A stretch of DNA of 64,000 bases from Arthrobacter sp. zg-Y20 (GTDB lineage: Bacteria; Actinomycetota; Actinomycetes; Actinomycetales; Micrococcaceae): contig NZ_CP126241.1 of assembly GCF_030142075.1 (NCBI RefSeq), positions 2,728,001 through 2,792,000 on the forward strand. Reading direction: 5' to 3'. Position numbers and translations under genes: made by a program. The notes beneath the pieces are model-generated. The model was not told where the DNA came from. It saw nothing but the letters and a program-made list of their open reading frames with translations, and made no database searches. Numbering within the stretch: position 1 is the stretch's first letter; each line of letters starts with the position of its first letter. Positions 9,717 to 19,591 of this stretch are shown piece after piece.

Positions 9717-10655
9717 CTATTCGCGGTGTGCCCGGGTCAGTTCCGCCCGGCCGGCGAGTTCCGCATCTGCCGGGTAGCGGACCTCTTCCAGGACCAGCGG
9801 ATGGGGCGGCGCGAGGAGCGATTTCGAGTCCCGGATCCTGGCGGCGAGGCGGTCGGCGAGCCACTGCGGACGCCGCTCCCCCGATCCGACGAGCAGGGAG
9901 CCGCCTACCAGCGAGCGGACCATGTTGTGGCAGAACGCGTCCGCCTGTATGTGGGTGGTGATCACCCCGTCGGCGCCGCGGCTGAAACTGAACTCCTGCA
10001 GTTCACGGATGGTGGTGGAACCGGTGCGCGGCTTGCAGAAGGAAAGGAAGTCCCGGATCCCCAGTACCCCGTCCGCTGCTTGGTTCATCAACCCGATGTC
10101 CAGGGGTGCCTTGAACCAGAGGGTGGTGTGCCGTGACAGCGGGTCCCGGTTCTCGGGAAGGTCACATATCCGGTAGCTGTACCGCCGCCAGAGGGCCGAG
10201 AAACGGGCGTCGAAGCCTGCCGGGGCCGGGACTGCCGACAGTACCTCCACGGCGCCGCCATGGGCATCTATTGCGCGCCGCTGCTGGCCGGCCTCCCGCG
10301 CCGCCATTGTCAGCTCCTTGTTCAGCACTCCGTGCAGCCTGCGCCGCAGGGAGACACCCGGATCCAGGTCCCTTCCGCGGGCCAGTCCGTACCATTCCGC
10401 GGCAGTGAGATCGAAGTGCACCACCTGCCCGCGGGCATGCACGCCGGCGTCGGTCCGCCCCGCTACGGTAATACGGACCGGCCGGCGCAGCAGTACTGCC
10501 AGGGCATCCTCCACGAGGCCCTGAACGGTCCACAGGCCTGGCTGGGCGGCCCACCCGGAGAAGGGCGCCCCGTCATAGGCAAGGTCCATCCGGACGCGGA
10601 AAGGCCCGCCGTCCGGTTCAGGGAGGGCGGGCCTTTCAAGAGTCATAGCACCCAT
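9717..10655 (-). CDS. truA: tRNA pseudouridine(38-40) synthase
   Basis: Isomerises uridines 38-40 in the anticodon stem-loop of many tRNAs. The 312-residue protein has the catalytic Asp in VAGRTDAGVHARGQVVHFD, the first-domain opening RMDLAYDGAPFSGWAAQPG and the later motif FCHNMVRSLVGGSLLVG. It lies 29 bases after rplQ in the same direction, and truA at the end of the alpha operon is a common bacterial arrangement. The exact start is slightly uncertain: the MGAMTLERP start gives a short extra N-terminus. Confidence 0.94.
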   Translation of the reverse strand: MGAMTLERPALPEPDGGPFRVRMDLAYDGAPFSGWAAQPGLWTVQGLVEDALAVLLRRPVRITVAGRTDAGVHARGQVVHFDLTAAEWYGLARGRDLDPGVSLRRRLHGVLNKELTMAAREAGQQRRAIDAHGGAVEVLSAVPAPAGFDARFSALWRRYSYRICDLPENRDPLSRHTTLWFKAPLDIGLMNQAADGVLGIRDFLSFCKPRTGSTTIRELQEFSFSRGADGVITTHIQADAFCHNMVRSLVGGSLLVGSGERRPQWLADRLAARIRDSKSLLAPPHPLVLEEVRYPADAELAGRAELTRAHRE

Positions 10656-10684
10656 ATTAAGGGCACCGGGACGTCAGCGAAGAA

Positions 10685-11242
10685 TTACTTCTTCTCTTCG
10701 GTCTCCACGACTGCTTCGGGTGCTTCTTCGGAAACAACGACTGCCTCGTCAGCAGAATCGGCAGACTCTGCTGATTCAGCAGACTCAGCGGACTCAGCCG
10801 AATCGGCGGACTCTTCGACCGGAGCCGGAGCGGCTACGGCAGCTGCGGTGTTGGCCTCGGCCACAACCGACTGCTTGGCCGAAAGCGGTTCCAGGACCAG
10901 TTCGATGACAGCCATGGGAGCGTTGTCGCCCTTGCGGTTGCCGATCTTGGTGATGCGGGTGTAACCGCCGTCGCGCTTCGCCACTGCCGGAGCAATATCG
11001 GTGAAGAGCTCGTGGACGATGCCCTTGTCGGAGATCAGGGCCAGGACGCGGCGGCGTGAGGACAGGTCCCCGCGCTTAGCGAACGTGATCAGGCGTTCTG
11101 CGTAGGGACGCAGACGCTTGGCCTTGGTCACCGTGGTGGTGATCTGCTTGTGCTCGAACAGCTGCGCGGCAAGGTTGGCCAGCATCAGGCGCTGGTGTGC
11201 CGGGCTGCCTCCGAGGCGCTTACCCTTGGTGGGTGTAGGCAT
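10685..11242 (-). CDS. rplQ: 50S ribosomal protein L17 with an acidic repeat tail
   Basis: Large-subunit protein near the exit tunnel. The core (about 1-120) starts [20 protein letters not shown] and is normal. A tail of about 60 residues follows, rich in Ser, Ala, Glu and Asp, including seven SAE/SAD tripeptides (residues about 145-165), and ending ETEEKK. Total length is 185 against about 120 in most bacteria. It is followed by truA and preceded by rpoA, 65 bases away. The core call is certain; the tail probably varies between strains because it is built on a DNA repeat. Confidence 0.97.
   Translation of the reverse strand: MPTPTKGKRLGGSPAHQRLMLANLAAQLFEHKQITTTVTKAKRLRPYAERLITFAKRGDLSSRRRVLALISDKGIVHELFTDIAPAVAKRDGGYTRITKIGNRKGDNAPMAVIELVLEPLSAKQSVVAEANTAAAVAAPAPVEESADSAESAESAESAESADSADEAVVVSEEAPEAVVETEEKK
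10748..10810 (-). repeat. 9-base coding repeat in rplQ
   Basis: Seven tandem, imperfect 9-base units encoding Ser-Ala-Glu or Ser-Ala-Asp at the C-terminal tail of L17. Third positions differ between units, so the array is not freshly duplicated. Confidence 0.75.
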
Positions 11243-11307
11243 TACATTTTCTCCTCAAACGGTGCCGTACGGTGCTTTCAAAGCCCGCCGGCAAGAATTT
11301 GCTTCAG

Positions 11308-12324
11308 TTAGAGCTCGTCGTCCGAGTATTCGGACTCGTCCTCTTCAATAGCTGCGGCACGGGCGGCCAGGTCGAACCCGGGAGGGGAATCCTTCAGGGA
11401 CAGACCCAGTTCAACCAGCTTTGCCTTCACCTCATCGATGGACTTCGCACCAAAGTTGCGGATGTCCATCAGGTCAGCCTCGGAGCGGGCAACGAGTTCA
11501 CCCACCGTGTGGATGCCTTCGCGCTTGAGGCAGTTGTAAGAACGCACGGTCAGCTCGAGGTCTTCGATCGGCAGGGCCATGTCGGCTGCCAGTGCGGCAT
11601 CCGTGGGGCTCGGGCCGATTTCGATACCTTCAGCGGCGGTGTTGAGTTCACGTGCCAGGCCGAACAGTTCAACCAGGGTGGTGCCGGCAGAGGCGACGGC
11701 GTCGCGCGGTGCAATGGCATCCTTGGTCTCAACGTCAACGATCAGGCGATCGAAGTCGGTGCGCTGTTCAACACGGGTGGCCTCCACGCGGAAGGTCACC
11801 TTCAGGACCGGCGAGTAAATGGAGTCGACCGGGATGCGGCCGATCTCCTGGTCACCGGACTTGTTCTGGCTGGCCGACACGTAGCCGCGGCCGCGCTCGA
11901 TGGTCAGTTCGAGTTCGAACTTGCCCTTCGAGTTCAGGGTGGCGATGTGCAGGTCGGGATTGTGGAACTCCACGCCGGCCGGCGGAGCGATGTCCGCAGC
12001 CGTCACCACGCCGGGGCCCTGCTTGCGCAGGTACGCCACAACGGGCTCGTCGTGCTCGGAGGAAACCGAGAGGTTCTTGACGTTCAGGATGATCTCAGTG
12101 ACATCTTCCTTGACGCCGGGAACCGTCGTGAACTCGTGCAGCACGCCGTCAATCCGGATGCTGGTTACAGCGGCACCGGGGATGGAGGAGAGCAGGGTAC
12201 GACGGAGGGAGTTACCGAGGGTGTAACCGAAACCGGGCTCCAGGGGTTCGATGATGAACCGTGAGCGGTTATCGGCTACGACTTCTTCAGTGAGGGTAGG
12301 GCGCTGTGCAATGAGCACTTGCAT
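11308..12324 (-). CDS. rpoA: DNA-directed RNA polymerase subunit alpha
   Basis: Alpha subunit, 338 residues. Its dimer forms the platform for beta and beta', and its C-terminal domain contacts UP elements and activators. The alpha-NTD has [20 protein letters not shown] and [18 protein letters not shown]. The alpha-CTD helices are at [19 protein letters not shown] and [14 protein letters not shown]. It ends in an acidic tail ([12 protein letters not shown]). It belongs to the alpha operon, 175 bases after rpsK, and that spacer carries a hairpin (12441-12476). Confidence 0.98.
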   Translation of the reverse strand: MQVLIAQRPTLTEEVVADNRSRFIIEPLEPGFGYTLGNSLRRTLLSSIPGAAVTSIRIDGVLHEFTTVPGVKEDVTEIILNVKNLSVSSEHDEPVVAYLRKQGPGVVTAADIAPPAGVEFHNPDLHIATLNSKGKFELELTIERGRGYVSASQNKSGDQEIGRIPVDSIYSPVLKVTFRVEATRVEQRTDFDRLIVDVETKDAIAPRDAVASAGTTLVELFGLARELNTAAEGIEIGPSPTDAALAADMALPIEDLELTVRSYNCLKREGIHTVGELVARSEADLMDIRNFGAKSIDEVKAKLVELGLSLKDSPPGFDLAARAAAIEEDESEYSDDEL

Positions 12325-12440
12325 TTCCTTTCAGCGAGCATCCGCTATATGACGCAACACAAATGGTGGAAACGACGACGACGGGTCTTCCGCGGGCGTC
12401 TTGGACGGCTAACAGCCACGTGCCCGGGACCGGTGGGCCT

Positions 12441-12476
12441 CCGGCGGGCCGGCCACCGAAGTGGCCTGCCCGCCGG
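12441..12476 (-). other. Hairpin in the rpsK-rpoA spacer
   Basis: CCGGCGGGC (12441-12449) pairs with GCCCGCCGG (12468-12476), with a further short inner stem (GGCCAC/GTGGCC). It starts 24 bases after the rpsK stop. No T run follows on the minus strand, so an attenuating or processing hairpin is as likely as a terminator. Confidence 0.5.
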
Positions 12477-12499
12477 GGGAACCGGAACCGAATGACTGA

Positions 12500-12901
12500 T
12501 TAGACGCGGCGGCGCTTCGGGGGACGGCAGCCGTTGTGCGCGCTCGGGGTGACGTCCTGAATGGAGCCAACCTCCAGGCCGGTGGCCTGCAGCGAACGGA
12601 TGGCGGTCTCGCGACCGGAGCCCGGGCCCTTCACGAAGACGTCGACCTTGCGGACGCCGTGCTCCTGTGCGCGCTTTGCAGCGGCTTCAGCAGCCATCTG
12701 AGCAGCGAACGGGGTGGACTTACGGGAGCCCTTGAAGCCAACCTCACCGGCGGAAGCCCATGAGATAACAGCACCGGACGGGTCCGTGATGGACACGATG
12801 GTGTTGTTGAAGGTGCTCTTGATATGCGCCTGGCCGAGCGCGATATTCTTCTTATCCTTGCGACGCGGCTTGCGGACCGCTCCACGAGTCTTGGGGGGCA
12901 T
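12500..12901 (-). CDS. rpsK: 30S ribosomal protein S11
   Basis: Platform protein of the 30S subunit, 133 residues. The family features are [52 protein letters not shown] and the basic end [11 protein letters not shown]. The basic N-terminal part ([15 protein letters not shown]) is typical of actinobacteria. It sits between rpsM and rpoA; there is no rpsD between it and rpoA, so S4 must be encoded elsewhere. Confidence 0.98.
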   Translation of the reverse strand: MPPKTRGAVRKPRRKDKKNIALGQAHIKSTFNNTIVSITDPSGAVISWASAGEVGFKGSRKSTPFAAQMAAEAAAKRAQEHGVRKVDVFVKGPGSGRETAIRSLQATGLEVGSIQDVTPSAHNGCRPPKRRRV

Positions 12902-12966
12902 TACTTCTCCTACAAAGAGTTTGGTTTAGGTGGCCCGGATTCGGGCCGTGGCCGTAAGACCGCTGT

Positions 12967-13344
12967 TTAGCGGCCGGCCTTCTTCTTACCGGCAACGGTG
13001 CGCTTCGGGCCCTTGCGGGTACGAGCGTTGGTCTTCGTGCGCTGACCGTGGACGGGCATGCCACGACGGTGGCGGATACCCTGGTAGCTGCCGATCTCGA
13101 CCTTGCGGCGGATGTCGGCGGCCACCTCACGGCGGAGGTCACCCTCAACCTTGAAGTTGCCCTCGATGTAGTCACGCAGCTGAACGAGTTCAGCGTCGGT
13201 GAGGTCCTTGACGCGAGTTTCCGGGCTGATGCCGGTCTCTGCAAGGGTCTGCTCTGCACGGGTCTTGCCCACGCCGTAGATGTAGGTAAGCGCAATCACT
13301 ACCCGCTTTTCGCGGGGAATGTCAACGCCAGCGAGACGTGCCAT
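12967..13344 (-). CDS. rpsM: 30S ribosomal protein S13
   Basis: Head protein of the 30S subunit that contacts the P-site tRNA and forms an intersubunit bridge. It has 125 residues, opening [20 protein letters not shown], with the conserved [20 protein letters not shown] near the C-terminus. It follows rpmJ across a 200-base spacer and precedes rpsK by 65 bases. Confidence 0.98.
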   Translation of the reverse strand: MARLAGVDIPREKRVVIALTYIYGVGKTRAEQTLAETGISPETRVKDLTDAELVQLRDYIEGNFKVEGDLRREVAADIRRKVEIGSYQGIRHRRGMPVHGQRTKTNARTRKGPKRTVAGKKKAGR

Positions 13345-13544
13345 ATCGGCGGTTCTCCTTTGGTTATTACCGGAGGTCTGAAGCAGTGCGTCCCTGTTGC
13401 CAGGTCCCCGGCCTCCGTACCGGGGGTATGCGTCACGCGTATTGACGCTGCACTGCCATATTCAATTAACTACGCGTGGGCTGATCCCTGTGTAAGGGGC
13501 CCTCTTGCCGCTGCCCTTGCAGGCCTCGGCGGAAGAGCGGCTGA

Positions 13545-13658
13545 TTAGCCCTGGCGCTGCTTGTGGCGCGGGTTCTCGCAGATCACCATGACTCGACCGT
13601 TACGGCGAATCACCTTGCACTTATCGCAGATCTGCTTGACGCTCGGCTGTACCTTCAT
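13545..13658 (-). CDS. rpmJ: 50S ribosomal protein L36 (zinc-binding form)
   Basis: A 37-residue protein found by reading the minus strand between rpsM and infA. It starts [20 protein letters not shown] and ends [10 protein letters not shown]. Cys11, Cys14, Cys27 and His32 form the zinc site, so this is the zinc-dependent (C+) paralogue. The infA-rpmJ-rpsM order is the standard start of the alpha operon. It is 84 bases after infA. Confidence 0.96.
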   Translation of the reverse strand: MKVQPSVKQICDKCKVIRRNGRVMVICENPRHKQRQG

Positions 13659-13742
13659 GGTGTTCCTTTGCGTGGTTGCAGGGTTGAGCTTCAACGTGGG
13701 GCAGGCCGGCTGGGCCGGTCCGCCGTCCGTCTTTGCAGCGGT

Positions 13743-13964
13743 TTATTTGTAGCGGTAGACGATCCGACCCCGGGTGAGGTCGTACGGGCTAAGTTCCACT
13801 ACAACGCGGTCTCCTGGGAGGATGCGAATGTAGTGTTGACGCATCTTTCCCGAGATGTGTGCGAGCACAATGTGGCCGTTGGCCAGCTCAACGCGGAACA
13901 TCGCGTTGGGCAGGGCTTCGTTGACCGAGCCCTCGATCTCAATGACGCCGTCTTTCTTGGCCAT
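13743..13964 (-). CDS. infA: Translation initiation factor IF-1
   Basis: Small OB-fold protein that binds the 30S A site during initiation. I use the start at 13964, giving 73 residues ([20 protein letters not shown] to [11 protein letters not shown]), exactly the family length. The frame is open further upstream, but that extension is not IF-1-like. It is probably the first gene of the alpha operon; the 283 bases upstream to map would hold its promoter. Confidence 0.97.
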   Translation of the reverse strand: MAKKDGVIEIEGSVNEALPNAMFRVELANGHIVLAHISGKMRQHYIRILPGDRVVVELSPYDLTRGRIVYRYK

Positions 13965-14195
13965 ATCCTCCGCTAACGTCTGTGCCCCCGGCCTGAGCCG
14001 GGAACGGTTTTCGATTGTGGTTCCCCTACCTGTGCCGCAGACCGCTTCCGCTGCACAGGGCATCGACGGCGGGTATTCCGGGCACGAATGTAGAGACAAC
14101 CAACAGATAACTCTACGGGAAGAGGACCCATAAGTTAAATCGCTCCACCTGTCCAGTCCGAATCCTGCCTGGATAGCCGATGCTCCCCTACGAGA

Positions 14196-14228
14196 GCAGG
14201 CCCCGTTCCAAACCGGAACGGGGCCTGC
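14196..14228 (-). terminator. Terminator hairpin downstream of map
   Basis: GCAGGCCCCGTTCC (14196-14209) and its exact complement (14215-14228) flank a 5-base loop. It begins about 20 bases after the map stop on the minus strand and probably ends the spc transcript before infA. There is no long T run. Confidence 0.65.
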
Positions 14229-14247
14229 AAGGGCAATGGATCGCCCG

Positions 14248-15072
14248 CTACGGGATGGGAACCGGAGTGACGCCGAGCGGCTCAAGCCTGGAGGCACCGC
14301 CGTCGGGCGCGGTCAGCACCCAAATACCCTTTTCGTGAATTGCCACGGAATGCTCCCACTGGCTGGACCGGCTGCCGTCTTCGGTGATTACGGTCCAGTC
14401 ATCATCCAAGGTGCGGGTGGTGATCTTCCCGCGGACAAGCATCGGTTCGATGGCCAGGCACATTCCCGGGCGCAGCTTCGGACCGTTGTGGCCGGTGCGG
14501 TAGTTCAGCACATCCGGGGCCTGGTGCATTTCGGTGCCGATGCCGTGGCCGACATAGTCCTCCAGGATCCCCAGCCGCTTGCCGGGTACCCCGCTGACGT
14601 AGTCATCCACGGCTGCTCCGATATCCCCCACGAACCTGCCCTTGGCGGCTGCGGCGATGCCGTGCCACATGGCTTCCTCGGTGACGTCGGAGAGCCGCTG
14701 GTCCTCGGGGTCTGCGGTACCCACAATCACGGTGCGTGCCGAGTCCGAGTGCCACCCGCGGACCACGGCGCCGCCGTCGATGGAAATGATGTCGCCGTCC
14801 TGCAGCACCCGGTCCCCCGGGATGCCGTGGACAACTTCTTCGTTCACCGACGTGCAGACCGTGGCCGGGTAGTCGTGGTAGCCCAGGAAATTGGAGGTGG
14901 CTCCCTTTTCCCGCAGGACCCCCGCGAATACTGCGTCGATCTCGCGGGTACTCACGCCCACATCGGCGGCCTTGACGGCGGCGTCAAGCGCAGAGATCAG
15001 CACGAGGCCGGCTTCGCGCATGATGCGCATCTGTTCATTTGTCTTGTACTGGATCCGGGGCTGGCCGAACAT
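14248..15072 (-). CDS. map: Type I methionine aminopeptidase
   Basis: Removes the initiator Met from nascent proteins whose second residue is small. The 274-residue protein has the metal ligands in [30 protein letters not shown] and CLAIEPMLV, with a further Glu near the C-terminus in a HSVAIHEKG context. It lacks an N-terminal SH3-type zinc extension, so it is the plain short form. It is the last gene of secY-adk-map, 66 bases after adk, and is followed by a perfect 14-base hairpin. Confidence 0.96.
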   Translation of the reverse strand: MFGQPRIQYKTNEQMRIMREAGLVLISALDAAVKAADVGVSTREIDAVFAGVLREKGATSNFLGYHDYPATVCTSVNEEVVHGIPGDRVLQDGDIISIDGGAVVRGWHSDSARTVIVGTADPEDQRLSDVTEEAMWHGIAAAAKGRFVGDIGAAVDDYVSGVPGKRLGILEDYVGHGIGTEMHQAPDVLNYRTGHNGPKLRPGMCLAIEPMLVRGKITTRTLDDDWTVITEDGSRSSQWEHSVAIHEKGIWVLTAPDGGASRLEPLGVTPVPIP

Positions 15073-15138
15073 GTGTCTTCTAACTTCCTAGCGGATAACT
15101 CTTTGGCGCTGCCTGGCATTCGCCACGTGCCGGATGTG

Positions 15139-15711
15139 TCAGCGCAGGTCCTTCAGCGCGTCCATGACCCGCTCCGTGACCTCGTCGATGGCGCCGAGGC
15201 CGTCCACGCGGGTGACGATCCCCCGGTCTTCGTAGCGGGCAACGACGTCGGCCGTCTGCTGCTTGTAGAGGTCCAGCCGGTGGCGGATGACGTCTTCGGT
15301 GTCATCGCTGCGGCCTTCAAGCTCGGCCCGCTTGAGCAGCCGCGCCACCAGTTCGTCGTCGTCGGCGGTCAGCAGCAGCACGGCGTCGAGCTTCTGGCCG
15401 TTGCCGGCCAGGATGTCGTCCAGTTCCTCGACCTGCGCCACAGTGCGCGGGTAACCGTCCAGCAGGAAACCGCGCTCGACGTCGTCCTCCTGCAGGCGGG
15501 TGCGGACCATGCCGTTGGTGACGCTGTCCGGGACGAAGTTTCCGGCGTCGATGAACTTCTTGGCTTCTACGCCCAGGGGCGTGAGCTCCTTGACGTGGGA
15601 GCGGAAGATGTCTCCGGTCGATATTGCCGTGACACCGAGGCGGTCCGATATCCGGGCGGCCTGAGTTCCTTTACCGGCCCCGGGAGGCCCGATAATGAGC
15701 ATTCTTGTCAT
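15139..15711 (-). CDS. adk: Adenylate kinase (short lid)
   Basis: Interconverts ATP + AMP and 2 ADP. The 190-residue protein opens MTRMLIIGPPGAGKGTQAAR with the P-loop, and has GFLLDGYPRTVAQ and the lid region RAELEGRSDDTEDVIRHRL. The lid is short and has no zinc cysteines, as usual for actinobacterial Adk. Its start overlaps the secY stop by 4 bases, indicating translational coupling. The secY-adk-map order is standard. Confidence 0.97.
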   Translation of the reverse strand: MTRMLIIGPPGAGKGTQAARISDRLGVTAISTGDIFRSHVKELTPLGVEAKKFIDAGNFVPDSVTNGMVRTRLQEDDVERGFLLDGYPRTVAQVEELDDILAGNGQKLDAVLLLTADDDELVARLLKRAELEGRSDDTEDVIRHRLDLYKQQTADVVARYEDRGIVTRVDGLGAIDEVTERVMDALKDLR

Positions 15712-17018
15712 CGCAATAACCCTTCGTAGTGACGTTGCTGGAGCTGCGCGTCAATTTGCTTAACCGTTTCCAGTCCCACACCAACCATGATGAGGATTGA
15801 CGTTCCGCCGAACGGGAAGTTCTGGTTGGCTCCAACAACGACCAGAGCAATCAGCGGGATCAGGGCGACAAAGCCCAGGTACAGGGCGCCGGGCAGCGTG
15901 ATCCGGGAGAGCACGTACTGCAGGTACTCGGCGGTGGGGCGGCCGGCCCGGATGCCGGGGATGAAGCCGCCGTATTTCTTCATGTTCTCCGAAACCTCGT
16001 CCGGGTTGAACGTGATGGAGACGTAGAAGTACGTGAAGAAGACGATCAGGAGGAAGTAGACCGCCATGTAGAGCGGGTGCTCGCCGCTGACCAGGTGGTT
16101 GTTGATCCACACGACCCAGCCGGCAGGCGAGCCGGTGCTGGGGGTGTTGAACTGCGCGATCAGCGTGGGCAGGTACAGCATGGAGGACGCGAAGATCACG
16201 GGAATCACGCCGGCCATGTTGACCTTGATCGGAATGTAGGTGTTGGTGCCGCCCACTGTGCGCCGCCCGACCATGCGCTTGGCGTACTGCACCGGAATAC
16301 GGCGCTGGGACTGCTCGACCAGGACCACCAGGGCCACTACGAGGATGCCGATGCCAAGCACGCCGAGGAACACGGTCCAGCCCTTGGACGTGATGATGGC
16401 GCCGAGGGCGCTGGGGAAGGACGCTGCGATGGAGGTGAAGATCAGCAGCGACATGCCGTTGCCCACGCCCTTCTCCGTGACCATTTCGCCCATCCACATG
16501 ATGACGCCGGTTCCGGCGGTCAGGGTGATGATCAGCAGGAGGATCGTGACGATGCCCTGGTCAGGAATGATGTCGTACGGGCACTGGTTGCCAAACAGGG
16601 CACCCGTGCGCGCCAGGGAAACCACCGTGGTTGCGTTCAGCAAGCCAAGGAAGATGGTCAGGTAGCGGGTGTACTGCGTCAGCTTCGACTGGCCCTGGGC
16701 GCCTTCGTCATGCAGCGCCTGGAAGTGCGGAATGACCACGCGCAGCAGCTGCACGATGATGCTCGCCGTAATGTACGGCATGATCCCGAGCGCAAAGATG
16801 GAAACCTGCAGCAGGGCGCCGCCGCTAAAGAGGTTGACGAATTCATATATGCCACCCGAGGTGGCACCCAGATCCAAGCACTGCTGCACATTGCCGTAGT
16901 CAACACCCGGGGCCGGGATAAAAGCACCCATGCGGAAGATAGTGATGATACCCAGCGTAAACAACAGCTTGCGTCGCAGGTCTGGCGTCCGGAAAGCCCG
17001 GCCAATAGCGCTAAGCAA
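15708..17018 (-). CDS. secY: Preprotein translocase subunit SecY
   Basis: Channel subunit of the SecYEG translocon in the cytoplasmic membrane. The 436-residue protein has about ten membrane segments. It opens MLSAIGRAFRTPDLRRKLLF, with the plug region after FIPAPGVDY, and carries the cytosolic loop motifs RRIPVQYAKRMVGRR and FNPDEVSENMKKYGGFIPGIR. It is separated from rplO by a 247-base spacer containing a stable hairpin (17136-17178), so secY-adk-map may be partly uncoupled from the spc ribosomal genes. Confidence 0.98.
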   Translation of the reverse strand: MLSAIGRAFRTPDLRRKLLFTLGIITIFRMGAFIPAPGVDYGNVQQCLDLGATSGGIYEFVNLFSGGALLQVSIFALGIMPYITASIIVQLLRVVIPHFQALHDEGAQGQSKLTQYTRYLTIFLGLLNATTVVSLARTGALFGNQCPYDIIPDQGIVTILLLIITLTAGTGVIMWMGEMVTEKGVGNGMSLLIFTSIAASFPSALGAIITSKGWTVFLGVLGIGILVVALVVLVEQSQRRIPVQYAKRMVGRRTVGGTNTYIPIKVNMAGVIPVIFASSMLYLPTLIAQFNTPSTGSPAGWVVWINNHLVSGEHPLYMAVYFLLIVFFTYFYVSITFNPDEVSENMKKYGGFIPGIRAGRPTAEYLQYVLSRITLPGALYLGFVALIPLIALVVVGANQNFPFGGTSILIMVGVGLETVKQIDAQLQQRHYEGLLR

Positions 17019-17135
17019 GCGTCCTCCTGAAGGTTGGAAAGTCCCATGCGGACTTGTGACAGAAACAGAGTCTAGCCGCTCCGACCCCGTACTGCGTTAA
17101 CGGCGTACGGGGCGCGGTAGTTGCGTTAAACAGAA

Positions 17136-17178
17136 CTGAACTCCCGGCGGACCGTTCGCCGGCCCGCCAGGAGTTCAG
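17136..17178 (-). terminator. Hairpin in the rplO-secY spacer
   Basis: The 15-base arms 17136-17150 and 17164-17178 pair with one mismatch around a 13-base loop. It lies about 90 bases after the rplO stop. A terminator or attenuator that lowers secY expression relative to the ribosomal genes is plausible. Confidence 0.55.
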
Positions 17179-17265
17179 GGGTGAAACATGGGATCGTGCA
17201 CCCCTCCCCTGCCGGCACGCTCGGTGCGTCCGGCCGGGGAGGGAAACAGGCCCGCCACGGAAGTC

Positions 17266-17721
17266 TTAGACCTCGGTGGTGGATCCGCCTGCTGCGGCGA
17301 TCTTTTCTGCAGCGCTGGCGGAGAAGGCGTTGGCGGAGATATCAACCTTGACGGTGATATCGCCGGAGCCGAGAACCTTCACGGGCTGGTTCTTGCGAAC
17401 CGCACCCTTGGCAACCAGTGCTTCGATGGTCACGGCGCCGCCTTCGGGGAACAGCTCCGAGATCTTGTCCAGGTTTACAACCTGGAACTCGACCCGGAAC
17501 GGGTTCTTGAAGCCGCGCAGCTTCGGCAGGCGCATGTGCAGCGGAAGCTGCCCGCCTGCGAAACCGGCCTTGACCTGGTAGCGGGCAGCCGTACCCTTGG
17601 TACCGCGGCCTGCCGTCTTACCCTTGGAACCTTCACCGCGGCCAACGCGGGTCTTGGCCGTCTTGGCACCGGGTGCCGGACGCAGGTGGTGGACCTTCAG
17701 AGTCTTGATTTCTTCGGGCAT
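17266..17721 (-). CDS. rplO: 50S ribosomal protein L15
   Basis: Large-subunit assembly protein, 151 residues from the start at 17721 ([20 protein letters not shown]). The N-terminal glycine-rich region [17 protein letters not shown] and [20 protein letters not shown] identify it. The in-frame ATG six codons upstream lies inside rpmD and was not used. The rpmD stop is only one base upstream. Confidence 0.97.
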   Translation of the reverse strand: MPEEIKTLKVHHLRPAPGAKTAKTRVGRGEGSKGKTAGRGTKGTAARYQVKAGFAGGQLPLHMRLPKLRGFKNPFRVEFQVVNLDKISELFPEGGAVTIEALVAKGAVRKNQPVKVLGSGDITVKVDISANAFSASAAEKIAAAGGSTTEV

Positions 17722-17722
17722 G

Positions 17723-17938
17723 TTACTTCGCCTCCTCAACCTTCACGAGGTGCGGAACCGTGTTGATCATGCCAACGGTCACGGCGTCTGCAGTACGGAC
17801 GACGGAGTCGCCGATGTGCTTCAGGCCCAGTGAACGCAGCGTGTCGCGCTGATTCTGCTTACCACCGATGGTGGACTTAATCTGAGTGATTTCGAGCCGC
17901 GCCGAGCTAACGGCGACGTTCTTCGGAGTCGTCATCAT
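17723..17938 (-). CDS. rpmD: 50S ribosomal protein L30
   Basis: A 71-residue protein in the usual S5-L30-L15 position. It contains [20 protein letters not shown] and [19 protein letters not shown], standard for L30. The first two codons are both ATG; the first overlaps the rpsE stop by one base (TGATG), so translation is probably coupled and either ATG could be used. Confidence 0.96.
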   Translation of the reverse strand: MMTTPKNVAVSSARLEITQIKSTIGGKQNQRDTLRSLGLKHIGDSVVRTADAVTVGMINTVPHLVKVEEAK

Positions 17939-18654
17939 CAGGCACCTGCCTTCTGCATGTTGCGGAGCATTGCGGCCGGAACAACCTGGTCCAGCGGCAG
18001 GCCGCGGCGGGCTGCCACTGCCTGGGGCTCTTCGAGGCGCTTCAGCGCATCAACCGTGGCGTGCACGATGTTGATGGCGTTGGAGGATCCGAGCGACTTG
18101 GACAGAACGTCGTGGATTCCGGCGCATTCGAGGATGGCGCGGACCGGACCACCGGCGATAACGCCGGTACCCGGGGAAGCCGGACGCAGCAGGACTACGC
18201 CTGCAGCAGCTTCACCCTGGACGAGGTGCGGGACGGTTCCACCGATGCGCGGGACGCGGAAGAAGGACTTCTTGGCTTCTTCGACAGCCTTTGCGATAGC
18301 GGAGGGAACTTCCTTTGCCTTGCCGTAGCCAACGCCGACCATGCCGTTGCCGTCACCGACAACAACGAGGGCGGTGAAGCTGAAGCGACGGCCACCCTTG
18401 ACCACCTTGGCAACGCGGTTGATGGTAACGACGCGTTCAATGAACTTGTCCTTATCATCGTTGCGTCCGCCGTCGCGGCCACCGCGGCCACCGCGTTCGC
18501 CGCGGCCTCCACGGTCGGAGCCGGAGCGCTGCTCGCCGCGACGTCCGCCGCGGCGGTCGTCGGTACCGGTTGCTGCGGCGTCCTTGGTCTCAGTTGCCTC
18601 AGCAGCTGTAGCTTCAGTCACCTGATTTTCCTTTTCCTTGTTTACCTCGGTCAC
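17938..18654 (-). CDS. rpsE: 30S ribosomal protein S5 with an RG-rich N-terminal extension
   Basis: Small-subunit protein involved in decoding accuracy. The core begins near residue 72 ([20 protein letters not shown]) and has the dsRBD-like start, then [18 protein letters not shown] and the conserved C-terminal domain. In front are about 70 residues: an acidic/alanine stretch and then an Arg-Gly-rich stretch ([18 protein letters not shown]). The protein is thus 238 residues against about 167 in E. coli. Extended S5 is normal in Micrococcales. Its start overlaps the rplR stop by 4 bases. Confidence 0.97.
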   Translation of the reverse strand: MTEVNKEKENQVTEATAAEATETKDAAATGTDDRRGGRRGEQRSGSDRGGRGERGGRGGRDGGRNDDKDKFIERVVTINRVAKVVKGGRRFSFTALVVVGDGNGMVGVGYGKAKEVPSAIAKAVEEAKKSFFRVPRIGGTVPHLVQGEAAAGVVLLRPASPGTGVIAGGPVRAILECAGIHDVLSKSLGSSNAINIVHATVDALKRLEEPQAVAARRGLPLDQVVPAAMLRNMQKAGA

Positions 18655-19034
18655 AGTGCCAGCCCACCTTCACGTGCGCCGTCTGCAACTGCAGCAATGC
18701 GGCCGTGGTAGCGGTTACCACCGCGGTCAAAGACAACGGCTTCAACGCCGGCGGCCTTGGACCGCTCAGCGACGAGTTCGCCAACGCGCTTGGCCTTGGC
18801 GGTCTTATCGCCTTCCAGTGCACGCAGATCCGCTTCCATGGTGGAGGCGGAAGCCACGGTTACGCCACGGGTGTCATCGACAACCTGGACGAAGATGTGG
18901 CGGGCAGAGCGGTTAACCACCAGGCGGGGACGGGCCCCGGTGCCGGAAATCCGCTTGCGGATACGCAGCTGGCGACGGCTGCGCAGGGCAGACTTGCTCT
19001 TGCTGTTTCGCTTCTTATTGATGCTGATGGCCAT
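18651..19034 (-). CDS. rplR: 50S ribosomal protein L18
   Basis: 5S rRNA-binding protein of the central protuberance, 127 residues. It opens [20 protein letters not shown], with [20 protein letters not shown] and the C-terminal [20 protein letters not shown], diagnostic for L18. It sits between rplF (2-base gap) and rpsE (4-base overlap) in the spc operon. Confidence 0.97.
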   Translation of the reverse strand: MAISINKKRNSKSKSALRSRRQLRIRKRISGTGARPRLVVNRSARHIFVQVVDDTRGVTVASASTMEADLRALEGDKTAKAKRVGELVAERSKAAGVEAVVFDRGGNRYHGRIAAVADGAREGGLAL

Positions 19035-19036
19035 GG

Positions 19037-19573
19037 TTACTTACCAGCCTTTCCGACCTTGCGGCGGACAATCTCGCCGGCGTAACGAATACCCTTGCCC
19101 TTGTAGGGGTCGGGCTTACGCAGCTTGCGGATGTTGGCGGAAACCTCGCCCACCTGCTGCTTGTCGATACCGGACACGGTGACCTTCGTGGGGCCTACCA
19201 CGGTAAGCGTGATGCCTTCCGGGGCCGTGACGGGAACCGGGTGGCTGTAGCCCAGGGCGAACTCGAGGTCCGCACCCTTTGCTACAACGCGGTAACCGGT
19301 ACCAACGATTTCCAGGTCCTTCTTGTAGCCCTCGGTCACGCCGGTGATCATGTTGCTGATCAGCGTGCGGGTCAGGCCGTGGAGGGAGCGGGATTCACGC
19401 TCGTCGTTCGGTCGGACAACGGTGATGATGCCGTCTTCCAGGGAAGCCGTGATCGGGCTGGGCACAGTGTGGCTGAGCTCGCCCTTGGCGCCCTTGACGG
19501 ACACAACGTTGCCGTTGATGGCGATATCTACTCCGGCAGGAACCGGGATGGGCAGACGTCCAATACGTGACAT
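19037..19573 (-). CDS. rplF: 50S ribosomal protein L6
   Basis: Large-subunit protein near the factor-binding site, 178 residues with two similar domains. Motifs are [40 protein letters not shown] and the C-terminal [20 protein letters not shown]. Length is standard. Follows rpsH by 18 bases. Confidence 0.98.
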   Translation of the reverse strand: MSRIGRLPIPVPAGVDIAINGNVVSVKGAKGELSHTVPSPITASLEDGIITVVRPNDERESRSLHGLTRTLISNMITGVTEGYKKDLEIVGTGYRVVAKGADLEFALGYSHPVPVTAPEGITLTVVGPTKVTVSGIDKQQVGEVSANIRKLRKPDPYKGKGIRYAGEIVRRKVGKAGK

Positions 19574-19591
19574 TTTTCTTTCCCTTCCCTG

